DNA of 5,155 bases, taken from the NCBI GenBank assembly GCA_030040415.1, contig JASHTT010000115.1, positions 1 to 5,155 of the forward strand, in the 5' to 3' direction. The position numbers and the translations under genes are program-made. Source of the DNA: Streptosporangiaceae bacterium. Its GTDB lineage: Bacteria; Actinomycetota; Actinomycetes; Streptosporangiales; Streptosporangiaceae. The notes beneath the pieces are model-generated. The model was not told the origin of the DNA. It ran no database searches and was given only the letters and a program-made list of their open reading frames with translations. Below are positions 1 to 5,155 of the stretch, piece by piece; the first letter of the stretch is position 1; each line of letters starts with the position of its first letter.

Positions 1-666
1 GTCGTTGAAGCCGCGCACCATCCACAGGTCGCCGGTAATGACCAGCCGGGAAATCGACGCGTTGTCCGCGCCAATGAATGCGAACGGTCGGGATTGGCTG
101 GCCAGCGCGAGCGCCTCGCCAATCACACCGCCGTGGGTGAACGCGGCGACGCGCTGACCCGGATGAGCCGCGGTCAGCCGCTCGATTGCGGCGCGGATCC
201 TGGACGCGAACTCGGCGGCTGGTTCGGCGCCGGGTATGGCGTCCCAGCGCTCCTCCGCTCGCATCTGCAGGCTGACTGGGTGGCCGGTCGCCACCATCTT
301 GCGGAACAGGCCGCCTTCCCACTCGCCGAGGTGCACCTCGCGCAGATCGGCATCCACCTGCGGGGCAAGCCCGAGTCGCGCGGCCAGCGGCGCGGCAGTC
401 TGCGCTGTGCGGCGCAGGTTCGACACGTAGATGGCGTCCGCGCCCTCGGCAGCCAGGCGGCGGCCGAGGGCCGCGGCCTGCGCGACGCCTTCCGCCGACA
501 ACGATGGATCTCCCTGCCCGCCCACGAGGGGGAACGGGTAGCCATCCCGGTAGGCCTCCGACTGGCCATGCCGTACCAGTAGCAGTTCCGTCGCTCCGGC
601 TGGCGGGTCGAACCTGCGCTGCCGGAATGCCGTTGGCTCTGCATCGCGATCATCGGCGTGCGTCAC
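1..666 (-). CDS. Histidine phosphatase family protein (phosphoglycerate mutase-like), 3' end cut by window
   Basis: Predicted cytosolic phosphatase of the histidine phosphatase superfamily, which hydrolyses small phosphoesters through a phospho-histidine intermediate; the substrate cannot be read from the sequence. The 222 codons in the window include the nucleophile motif LLLVRHGQSE (RHG at residues 32-34), the second phosphate-binding arginine in SNLRRTAQTA (R86), a likely acid/base glutamate in LREVHLGEWEG (E110), and the second catalytic histidine in FTHGG (H178). All four core residues are present, so it should be active. The reading frame is open to base 1, ending ...VRGFND; relatives usually end a few residues after such a FND motif, so only a short tail is missing. 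The start is the GTG at 664-666, the only start codon between the upstream in-frame stop and RHG; no clear Shine-Dalgarno precedes it. The first ~25 residues precede the first beta strand and contain FRQRRFDPPAGATE, which looks like a normal leader for this subgroup. It is divergent from the SLOG membrane protein; a functional link is not shown. Confidence 0.93.
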   Translation of the reverse strand, partial: MTHADDRDAEPTAFRQRRFDPPAGATELLLVRHGQSEAYRDGYPFPLVGGQGDPSLSAEGVAQAAALGRRLAAEGADAIYVSNLRRTAQTAAPLAARLGLAPQVDADLREVHLGEWEGGLFRKMVATGHPVSLQMRAEERWDAIPGAEPAAEFASRIRAAIERLTAAHPGQRVAAFTHGGVIGEALALASQSRPFAFIGADNASISRLVITGDLWMVRGFND

Positions 667-668
667 AA

Positions 669-719
669 GCCATGAAGCCTACAGGTGCGCGGACAACTGC
701 CGTTCCGCGGCTTCATGGC
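669..719. repeat. Inverted repeat in the divergent intergenic region
   Basis: GCCATGAAGCC at 669-679 is mirrored perfectly by GGCTTCATGGC at 709-719, giving 11-bp arms around a 29-base loop. A smaller nested inverted repeat (GCGGA at 689-693, TCCGC at 704-708) lies inside the loop. The element begins 2 bases upstream of the phosphatase GTG and is the strongest dyad in the gap between the two divergent genes. It could be an operator for a dimeric regulator of one or both genes. It could also be a leader-RNA hairpin masking the phosphatase start region, if transcription begins far enough upstream. I found no convincing -35/-10 pair on either strand in this gap. Confidence 0.6.
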
Positions 720-791
720 CGGTAGCGAGCATTTCCATGACAATTGATCTACCTTGCTAACTGCGGAGTCCTCGCCGTGCGACTCCTGGAC

Positions 792-799
792 GAGGGGGG
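792..799 (+). promoter_or_regulatory. Candidate ribosome binding site of the SLOG membrane protein gene
   Basis: The purine run GAGGGGGG is the only Shine-Dalgarno-like stretch ahead of the gene. It sits 14 bases before ATG 814 but 8 bases before the in-frame TTG at 808, so the motif by spacing favours TTG 808 while codon preference favours ATG 814. The two starts differ by only two residues (Leu-Ala). Confidence 0.45.
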
Positions 800-813
800 C
801 CGCGTCCTTGGCC

Positions 814-2496
814 ATGGTCAGCCTCACCAACACAGATCCGTCGAGCCCGGACACGGCAGCCGCCCACGGTTCGGCGTTGCGCGCGTCCGAGGAGATCGGC
901 CGGATTCCGTTTGTGCTGAGGATCGGCATCACCGGGCACCGCACACTGTCCGACCCCGATGCCGTCGCCGGTTCGCTGCGAGATGCGCTGCGCCTGCTGA
1001 GGCAGAAGTTCCCGACCGGCCCGGCGACCCCACTCGTGCTGGTCGCGGTGTCAGCGCTGGCCGAGGGTGCCGACAGGCTGCTGGCTGACCAGGTGCTGGC
1101 CGAGCCCGGCGCGCGCCTCGAAGCGGTCCTGCCCATGCCCCGCGCTGGCTACCTGAGGGACTTCAAGACCGCGGCGTCGCGGCGGGAGTTCAATCAGTTG
1201 CTCGCGCGGGCCAGCCGCGTCTCACAAGCGCCGCCGCGGGAGACCAAGGAGGCGGGCTACGAATGGGCGGGCCGGCACGTCGCGGATCGCTGCGACGTGC
1301 TGATCGCGGTGTGGGACGGCCTTCCCGGAAAGGGCCGCGGCGGCACCAAGGAGATCGTGGACTACGCGCGCGAGCGCCAGGTGCCGTTGATCTGGATCCG
1401 TCCGGGCGACGCCGATCTCCATCCGGAACTGGGCGTCGAGGCGGTGAGCCTCTTGCAGGACGCGGCGCGCGATCTCGACAGGTTCAACGCCGGGAGAATC
1501 CCCGAGCGGGTTTTCGAGTCCCAGGTGGCGAGCCAGCTGAGCCGCCTGGGCCTGGACGCGCTGGAGCGGCCCGCGCAGAACTCGTTCCTTGGTTACTGCG
1601 ACGAAGTCGCCGCACGGCTCGTGCCGTTCTTTGTCCGCGCCGACGTACAGGCCCTCCGGCTGCAACGCAGGTTCCGGGTACTGAGCATGTCGACCTTCAC
1701 GATGGCTGCCCTCGCCGTCGCGATCGTCGCCGTCCAGGTGAGCTTCTGGCCAGCCGCGAACTGGATCGTCGGCTTCGAGGTCCTGCTGCTGTTGCTGCTG
1801 CTGGCGATCCCGCTGCTCCGCGACAGGCTGCAGCTGCACGAGCGCTGGACGTCGTACAGATTCCTCGCTGAGCGCCTGCGCTCCGCCTATTTCCTCGCGC
1901 TGGCGGGAACGACGGACCGCGCGCATAGCCGCAGCGAGTCGTCTTTCTCCGATCCGTCAGTGGCCTGGATCGAGCGGGCACTGGCGGAGATTACGGCCGG
2001 GCGTCGTCATGAACGCTTCGCCGCCGTCGAGGTCGAGCCGCTGCACGACTATCTCAGCAAGTACTGGATCGGTGACCAGGCGTGCTACCACCACAAGGCC
2101 AGCATGCGCCATGAAAAGTGGGACAACTGGCTCCGGCGCGCGACGCTGGCGCTGTTCGGGATCACGCTGGTGTCCGCGGTGCTGCATCTAGCCGGCGCCG
2201 GGAGTCACGGCGCGGACCGGTCGACGCTCGCGGCCACGCTGATCGTCGTCTCGATATGCGTGCCGGCGATCGGCGCTGCGGTGCACGGAGTGCAGACCCA
2301 AGGCGAGTACCGGCGGCACTCCCGGCGCTTCGGACGGATGGAAACGCTGCTCCGGCAGTTGCGGAAGCAGATGGAGTCCGCACAGGACCTGGCCCACGTG
2401 CAGCTCATCGCCACCGAAGTGGAGCGCACCATGCGGGAGGAGGCCAACGACTGGTTCGGCGTCATGCGGTTCCACGACGTCGAACTGATCACCTAG
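814..2496 (+). CDS. SLOG-domain protein with four transmembrane helices (SLATT-like), putative nucleotide-sensing membrane effector
   Basis: A 560-residue protein. Residues 33-196 form a SLOG (DprA/LOG-type Rossmann) domain: first strand and loop VLRIGITGHR (34-43), ALAEGAD (81-87) resembling the GxxxGAD loop of SLOG proteins, and CDVLIAVWDG...GGTKEIVDYA (160-185), the usual last-strand and GGT ligand loop. A linker (197-280) leads to TM1 (~290-310) and TM2 (~317-335, with a seven-leucine run at 324-330). A cytosolic helical segment (337-440), rich in Trp/His near 416-439, follows. TM3 (~442-460) and TM4 (~470-491) come next, then a basic, amphipathic tail (497-560). Arg clusters at 282-288, 336-338, 441-442 and 500-505 place both termini in the cytosol, with very short outer loops. 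SLOG domains bind or process nucleotide ligands; SLOG plus paired TM helices is the architecture of predicted SLATT pore-forming effectors in bacterial conflict systems. The function here is inferred. No signal peptide is seen. The frame is open back to TTG 754, but ATG 814 or TTG 808 are better starts. The gene stands alone, divergent from a phosphatase. Confidence 0.85.
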   Translation: MVSLTNTDPSSPDTAAAHGSALRASEEIGRIPFVLRIGITGHRTLSDPDAVAGSLRDALRLLRQKFPTGPATPLVLVAVSALAEGADRLLADQVLAEPGARLEAVLPMPRAGYLRDFKTAASRREFNQLLARASRVSQAPPRETKEAGYEWAGRHVADRCDVLIAVWDGLPGKGRGGTKEIVDYARERQVPLIWIRPGDADLHPELGVEAVSLLQDAARDLDRFNAGRIPERVFESQVASQLSRLGLDALERPAQNSFLGYCDEVAARLVPFFVRADVQALRLQRRFRVLSMSTFTMAALAVAIVAVQVSFWPAANWIVGFEVLLLLLLLAIPLLRDRLQLHERWTSYRFLAERLRSAYFLALAGTTDRAHSRSESSFSDPSVAWIERALAEITAGRRHERFAAVEVEPLHDYLSKYWIGDQACYHHKASMRHEKWDNWLRRATLALFGITLVSAVLHLAGAGSHGADRSTLAATLIVVSICVPAIGAAVHGVQTQGEYRRHSRRFGRMETLLRQLRKQMESAQDLAHVQLIATEVERTMREEANDWFGVMRFHDVELIT

Positions 2497-2521
2497 CCCA
2501 CGGCCTCCTAGTGCTGGTGCC

Positions 2522-2538
2522 CGTCCGGCTGCCGGACG
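2522..2538. terminator. GC-rich hairpin between convergent genes, likely bidirectional terminator
   Basis: CGTCCGG-CTG-CCGGACG forms a 7-bp perfect stem with a 3-base loop. It lies 25 bases from the stop codon of each flanking convergent gene, exactly centred in the 67-base gap. No T-tract follows on either strand, which is common for actinobacterial hairpin terminators. The function is inferred from position and structure. Confidence 0.6.
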
Positions 2539-2563
2539 CGATCGAACTCGGCATTCGGCTGGC

Positions 2564-3076
2564 TCACTTGTCCCGCAGCGACGTGTAGCTGCCGCGCCAG
2601 AAGACCAGCGGCGCGACGGTTCCGTCCCCGGTCTCCACCTCGCGCACGCGGCCCACGACGATCTCGTGGTCGCCGCCGGGCAGGTGGTGTTCCACCGTGC
2701 ACTCGATGACGGCGATGACGCCGTGCAGGCGCGGGCTGCCGGTCGGACCGCGACGGTGCCGCACGCCGTCCCAGGCCGCAGCCAGCCCCCGCCGGGCGAA
2801 GTTGACGGACAGGTGTCGCTGGTCAGCAGCTAGCACGTTGACGGCGAACGCCCCGTGTGACCGCACTGCCTCGAGCGTGAGGCTTGACTTGTCAAAGCAG
2901 ACCAGCACGAGCGGCGGGTCCAGCGACAGTGAGCTGACGGCGTTGGCCGTCGTGCCCACGGGATCGCCGTCAGCGTCGATCGAGGTCACCACCGTGACAC
3001 CGGTGGCGAAGTGTCCCATCGCCTGCCGGAATTCGGCCTCGGCGAGGTACGCGGCTTCCAGGTTGGGTGCTGTCAT
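2564..3076 (-). CDS. Flavin reductase (NAD(P)H:FMN oxidoreductase, flavin_Reduct family)
   Basis: A 170-residue reductase of the HpaC/DszD-like flavin reductase family. It reduces free FMN with NAD(P)H and delivers FMNH2 to partner monooxygenases. Family signatures visible are FRQAMGHFATGVTVVTS (16-32), TTANAVSSLSLDPPLVLVCFD (42-62, the flavin-binding core with S/L-x-DPP), FAVNVLAADQ (77-86), GDHEIVVGRV (135-144) and the closing PLVFWRGSY (156-164). The length is normal for the family and the protein is soluble. It is the last gene of the organosulfur operon: the ATG at 3074-3076 lies 2 bases after the stop of the SfnB/DszC-like gene. No Shine-Dalgarno is visible just upstream, so translation probably depends on ribosomes finishing the upstream gene. 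It is not of the SsuE (flavodoxin-like) family, so it is a functional substitute for SsuE rather than a homologue. Its specificity for FMN versus FAD and NADH versus NADPH cannot be read from sequence. Confidence 0.93.
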   Translation of the reverse strand: MTAPNLEAAYLAEAEFRQAMGHFATGVTVVTSIDADGDPVGTTANAVSSLSLDPPLVLVCFDKSSLTLEAVRSHGAFAVNVLAADQRHLSVNFARRGLAAAWDGVRHRRGPTGSPRLHGVIAVIECTVEHHLPGGDHEIVVGRVREVETGDGTVAPLVFWRGSYTSLRDK

Positions 3077-3093
3077 GGTCAGATCTGGCCATG
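3074..3093. repeat. 20-bp near-palindrome over the stop/start junction
   Basis: CATGGTCAGATCTGGCCATG is palindromic at 18 of 20 positions, with dyad centre AGATCT. On the coding (minus) strand its final three bases are the ATG of the flavin reductase and it spans the stop of the preceding gene. In the mRNA it could fold as a short stem with one C-A mismatch that buries the reductase start codon, opening when ribosomes arrive from upstream. This reading is inference; part of the dyad is constrained by the coding sequence. Confidence 0.4.
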
Positions 3094-4290
3094 GTTCGGC
3101 GGCGGCACGTCGTTCAGCAGGTAGTTGCCGACGTGGTGGTACTTCCAGTCGACGGGATCATGGCTCGCGTGCGTGCGGGCGTTGCGCCAGTGACGGCTCA
3201 GGTCGTAACGCTGGTCTGCCGCGCTGGCGCCGCTCAGCGAGAACAGGTCGCTGGCCACCTCGACGGCGATCTCGCTGGCGAAGGCCTTCGCTTCCGCGAC
3301 CGCCAGCGAGCCGCGGGCAGCTTGCTGCGCGTCCCGAGGATGGAGCGTCACCTCGTCCAGCGTCGCGGCCGCAGACCTCAGCAGCGCTTCCGCGGCGTGC
3401 ACCTGAGCGGCCTGCCGGCCGTACCGGCCGATGACGTGCGGGTCGAGGCTGGCGCGCTCGGCCCATCCGGCACGGGTTGCCTCGAAGAACGGGCGCGCCC
3501 TGGTCCGGACAAAGTCCCCGGCGTCACGCAACGCGGCACCCGCGATGCCGACCTGGATCGCGGTGTGCACGAGCTGCGCCCGGGCGCCAAGCTGCTGCGG
3601 CACCTGGAACGCGCGCTCGTACGGCACGACAAGTTCCGGATCGACCGGCACGTCGTCGAACGTCGTCGTACCGCTCACCGTGGCCCGCTGTCCCATCACG
3701 TCCCAGTCATCGTCGACCGTGACGCCCGGCGCGTCCCGCTCGACGAAGGCCAGCACCAAGCGCCCGTCACCGTCGAGCGCGCTGACCCCGATCCAGCGCG
3801 ATGTGATCGCGCCGGTGCAGTAGTACTTGCGGCCACGCAGTACGAGCCCGCCGTGGGTCGCGGCAAGCCGCGTCTTCAGGTCCTGGGCGTGCTGGCCACC
3901 GCGCTCGGCTAGTCCGTTTCCGAGCCGCCCCCCGCTGAGTACCGAACCAAACAGCCTGTGCTGCTGCGCGTCGTTCCCCCATACGGCAAGGACGTCAACG
4001 AAGAGGAAATGCGCCTGCGGAACCTGCGCAATGGCGGGGTCTACCAGGGCTATCGACCGGATCACCTCGGCCAGCACGCTGGCCGGCAGGCCGGCGCCGC
4101 CGTGCTGCGCCGGCACGGTGATGCCGAGCAGCCCGCTAGCGTCGAACGCGGCCAGCTCGGCTGCGGGAACCGTGCCCGACCGGTCCCGGTCGATCACGCC
4201 GCTGGCGATGGAGGCGGCGTAGTCGCGGGCGACCGCGGTCGCGTCGGCGCCGTTGCCGATCCTGGTCACGGGTATTGCTGGGGCAGTCAC
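3079..4290 (-). CDS. SfnB/DszC-like FMNH2-dependent monooxygenase (acyl-CoA dehydrogenase fold), sulfur acquisition
   Basis: A 403-residue flavoprotein of the acyl-CoA dehydrogenase superfamily, in the branch containing SfnB and DszC, which use reduced flavin and oxygen on organosulfur compounds instead of oxidising acyl-CoA. The N-terminal helical domain is 15-120, with PQAHFLF at 91-97; H94 probably matches the DszC active-site His near position 92. The beta domain is 121-225, with RKYYCTG (154-160), the fold's typical DVMGQRATVSGTTTFDDVPV (197-216). The C-terminal helical domain is 226-395, ending with LSGASAADQ (352-360), RNARTHASHDP (369-379) and KYHHVGNYLL (383-392); the ASHDP histidine resembles the second DszC active-site His. 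GTG 4288-4290 is chosen as start because GGAGGT lies 6 bases upstream and it overlaps the ssuD stop as GTGA; the frame stays open to 4524, but that extension lies in ssuD and is not conserved-looking. Likely substrates are sulfones, sulfonates or related sulfur compounds; the exact one is unknown. It needs FMNH2 from the adjacent reductase. Confidence 0.9.
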   Translation of the reverse strand: MTAPAIPVTRIGNGADATAVARDYAASIASGVIDRDRSGTVPAAELAAFDASGLLGITVPAQHGGAGLPASVLAEVIRSIALVDPAIAQVPQAHFLFVDVLAVWGNDAQQHRLFGSVLSGGRLGNGLAERGGQHAQDLKTRLAATHGGLVLRGRKYYCTGAITSRWIGVSALDGDGRLVLAFVERDAPGVTVDDDWDVMGQRATVSGTTTFDDVPVDPELVVPYERAFQVPQQLGARAQLVHTAIQVGIAGAALRDAGDFVRTRARPFFEATRAGWAERASLDPHVIGRYGRQAAQVHAAEALLRSAAATLDEVTLHPRDAQQAARGSLAVAEAKAFASEIAVEVASDLFSLSGASAADQRYDLSRHWRNARTHASHDPVDWKYHHVGNYLLNDVPPPNHGQI

Positions 4291-5155
4291 GGGGCAACCT
4301 CCACGCGGTGTTCGGCTGGCGCCGGCGCCAGCAGGCCTCGGGCTCGCAAGACAGGCATGACACCCTCGCCGACCTGGTAGGCCTCCTCCAGGTGCGGGTA
4401 GCCGGACAGAATGAACTCGTCGATGCCGAGCTGGTGGTACTCGGCGATCCGGTCGGCTACCTCCTCGTGACTGCCGACCAGCGCGGTACCCGCGCCGCCG
4501 CGGACCAGGCCAACCCCGGCCCACAGGTTCGGGGATATTTCCAGCGCATCGGTACGGCCGCCGTGCAGCGCGGTCATCCGCCGCTGGCCTTCAGACTGGG
4601 ACGCACGCTGGATCGCCTGAGCCCGCTCGATGGCCGCCGCGTCCAGGCCGTCGAGCAGCCGCTGGGCCTGCGCCCAGGCATCGTCCGCGGTGTCCCGCGC
4701 GATCACGTGCAGCCGGATGCCGAAGCGCAGCTCCCGCCCAGCCACCTTGGCCTGTTCCCGGACCCGGTCGAGCTTCTCGGCCACGGCGCCCGGCGGCTCG
4801 CCCCAGGTGAGATAGACGTCAGCGTGCGCGGCCGCGACCTCGATCGCGCCATCGGACGACCCGCCCAGATAGATCTCCGGCCAGACCGGAGCCGGGACGA
4901 TCTGCGCGCGGCGGACGTCGATGAACTCACCGGTGAAGTCGACCGGCTGGCCGGACCACAGCTGCCGCACCACGTGCAGGAACTCGCCCGCCCGGCGGTA
5001 CCTGGCGGCCTTGCCGAGGTGGTCACCGAACCGCTGTTGCTCAGCGTCATCCCCGCCGGTCACGACGTTCAGCAGCAGGCGGCCCCTGGACACGCGCTGG
5101 AAGGTGGCCGCCATGTGCGCGGCCAGGGTCGGGGACATGAGCCCAGGCCGGAACG
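4287..5155 (-). CDS. ssuD: FMNH2-dependent alkanesulfonate monooxygenase SsuD, 5' end outside window
   Basis: A bacterial-luciferase-fold (TIM-barrel) enzyme that cleaves the C-S bond of alkanesulfonates with FMNH2 and O2, giving an aldehyde and sulfite for sulfur assimilation. The visible 288 residues match E. coli SsuD along their length from memory: RPGLMSPTLAAHMAATF, LLNVVTGGD, YLGGSSD, YLTWGEPP, FGIRLHVIARD, ISPNLWAGVGLVRGGAGTAL and SGYPHLEEAY. Counting from the internal Met at 5136-5138, the equivalents of E. coli Arg226, His228, Arg297 and Tyr331 are residues 142, 144, 213 and 247, a constant offset of 84, so the active-site half is intact and without indels. The N-terminal ~77 residues, including the Cys54 region, lie beyond base 5155. 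That Met is not the start, since the family sequence FRPGL continues upstream of it. The tail APAPAEHRVEVAP is shorter than in E. coli. It is the first visible gene of the operon and its TGA (4287-4289) overlaps the next start. Confidence 0.95.
   Translation of the reverse strand, partial: FRPGLMSPTLAAHMAATFQRVSRGRLLLNVVTGGDDAEQQRFGDHLGKAARYRRAGEFLHVVRQLWSGQPVDFTGEFIDVRRAQIVPAPVWPEIYLGGSSDGAIEVAAAHADVYLTWGEPPGAVAEKLDRVREQAKVAGRELRFGIRLHVIARDTADDAWAQAQRLLDGLDAAAIERAQAIQRASQSEGQRRMTALHGGRTDALEISPNLWAGVGLVRGGAGTALVGSHEEVADRIAEYHQLGIDEFILSGYPHLEEAYQVGEGVMPVLRARGLLAPAPAEHRVEVAP
4297..4302 (-). promoter_or_regulatory. Shine-Dalgarno of the SfnB/DszC-like gene
   Basis: The minus strand reads GGAGGT here, 6 bases before the GTG at 4288-4290. 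It lies inside the end of ssuD and fixes the start of the downstream gene against the longer open frame. Confidence 0.8.
4315..4332. repeat. 18-bp perfect GC palindrome near the ssuD 3' end
   Basis: GCTGGCGCCGGCGCCAGC is a perfect palindrome in the codons for the Ala-Pro tail of SsuD. In mRNA it can form a 7-bp stem with a CCGG loop, ending 12 bases before the Shine-Dalgarno of the next gene. It may influence relative expression of the two monooxygenases, but Ala-Pro codons at high GC readily create such palindromes by chance. Confidence 0.4.

Noticed and set aside
94..582. Plus-strand 162-codon open frame
   Set aside because: It lies antisense to the histidine phosphatase, whose catalytic motifs are all intact; the plus-strand translation has no recognisable domain and reflects GC-rich shadow coding.
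737..763. Possible promoter ATGACA ... TAACTG ahead of the SLOG gene
   Set aside because: The spacer is only 15 bases and the -10 match is weak; not strong enough to annotate.
754..813. TTG 754 as start of the SLOG protein
   Set aside because: No Shine-Dalgarno precedes it, and the extra 20 residues show no domain; ATG 814 or TTG 808 follow the GAGGGGGG run.
1222..1926. Minus-strand 234-codon open frame opposite the SLOG gene
   Set aside because: Antisense to a gene with clear SLOG motifs and TM helices; its composition (Gln/Arg/Ala rich, with a poly-Gln run opposite the CTG tract) is typical of a shadow frame.
2697..3434. Plus-strand 245-codon open frame, and another at 3067-3912
   Set aside because: Both are antisense to flavin reductase and SfnB/DszC-like genes with full family signatures; their translations are Arg/Ser/Pro-rich without domains.
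4291..4524. N-terminal extension of the SfnB/DszC-like gene to an upstream ATG
   Set aside because: This stretch is the 3' part of ssuD in another frame; GTG 4290 has a good Shine-Dalgarno and gives the normal family length.
5136..5138. ATG as the start of ssuD
   Set aside because: Family sequence (FRPGL before MSPT) continues upstream in frame to the window edge, so this Met is internal and the gene is partial rather than truncated.

Overview
The window is very GC-rich, with strong G/C preference at third codon positions, GTG starts and tightly packed genes. This fits a high-GC actinomycete; I cannot name a genus from the sequence. Five protein-coding genes are supported: four on the minus strand and one on the plus strand. 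I see no tRNA, rRNA, CRISPR array, transposase or integrase.

Left part (1-813): the minus strand carries a histidine (phosphoglycerate-mutase-like) phosphatase whose last few residues lie beyond base 1. It is divergent from the next gene. The roughly 150-base gap between them holds a long inverted repeat (11-bp arms) next to the phosphatase start.

Middle part (814-2496): a single plus-strand gene encodes a 560-residue membrane protein. It has an N-terminal SLOG-like Rossmann (nucleotide-sensing type) domain followed by two widely spaced pairs of transmembrane helices. The layout resembles SLOG-SLATT effector proteins predicted for nucleotide-triggered bacterial immunity. It is the most interesting gene here, and it has no obvious partner (nucleotide synthetase, TIR or nuclease) in view.

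Right part (2564-5155): a minus-strand operon, read from high to low coordinates, encodes SsuD-type FMNH2-dependent alkanesulfonate monooxygenase (5' end outside the window), an SfnB/DszC-like monooxygenase of the acyl-CoA dehydrogenase fold, and a small flavin reductase. The first two genes overlap by 3 nt in a GTGA junction and the last two are 2 nt apart. The reductase would supply reduced FMN to both monooxygenases, which would release sulfite from organosulfur compounds as a sulfur source. Transporter genes, if present, would lie beyond base 5155.

The SLOG gene and the organosulfur operon converge. The 67-base gap between them has a GC-rich hairpin exactly at its centre, a likely shared terminator.
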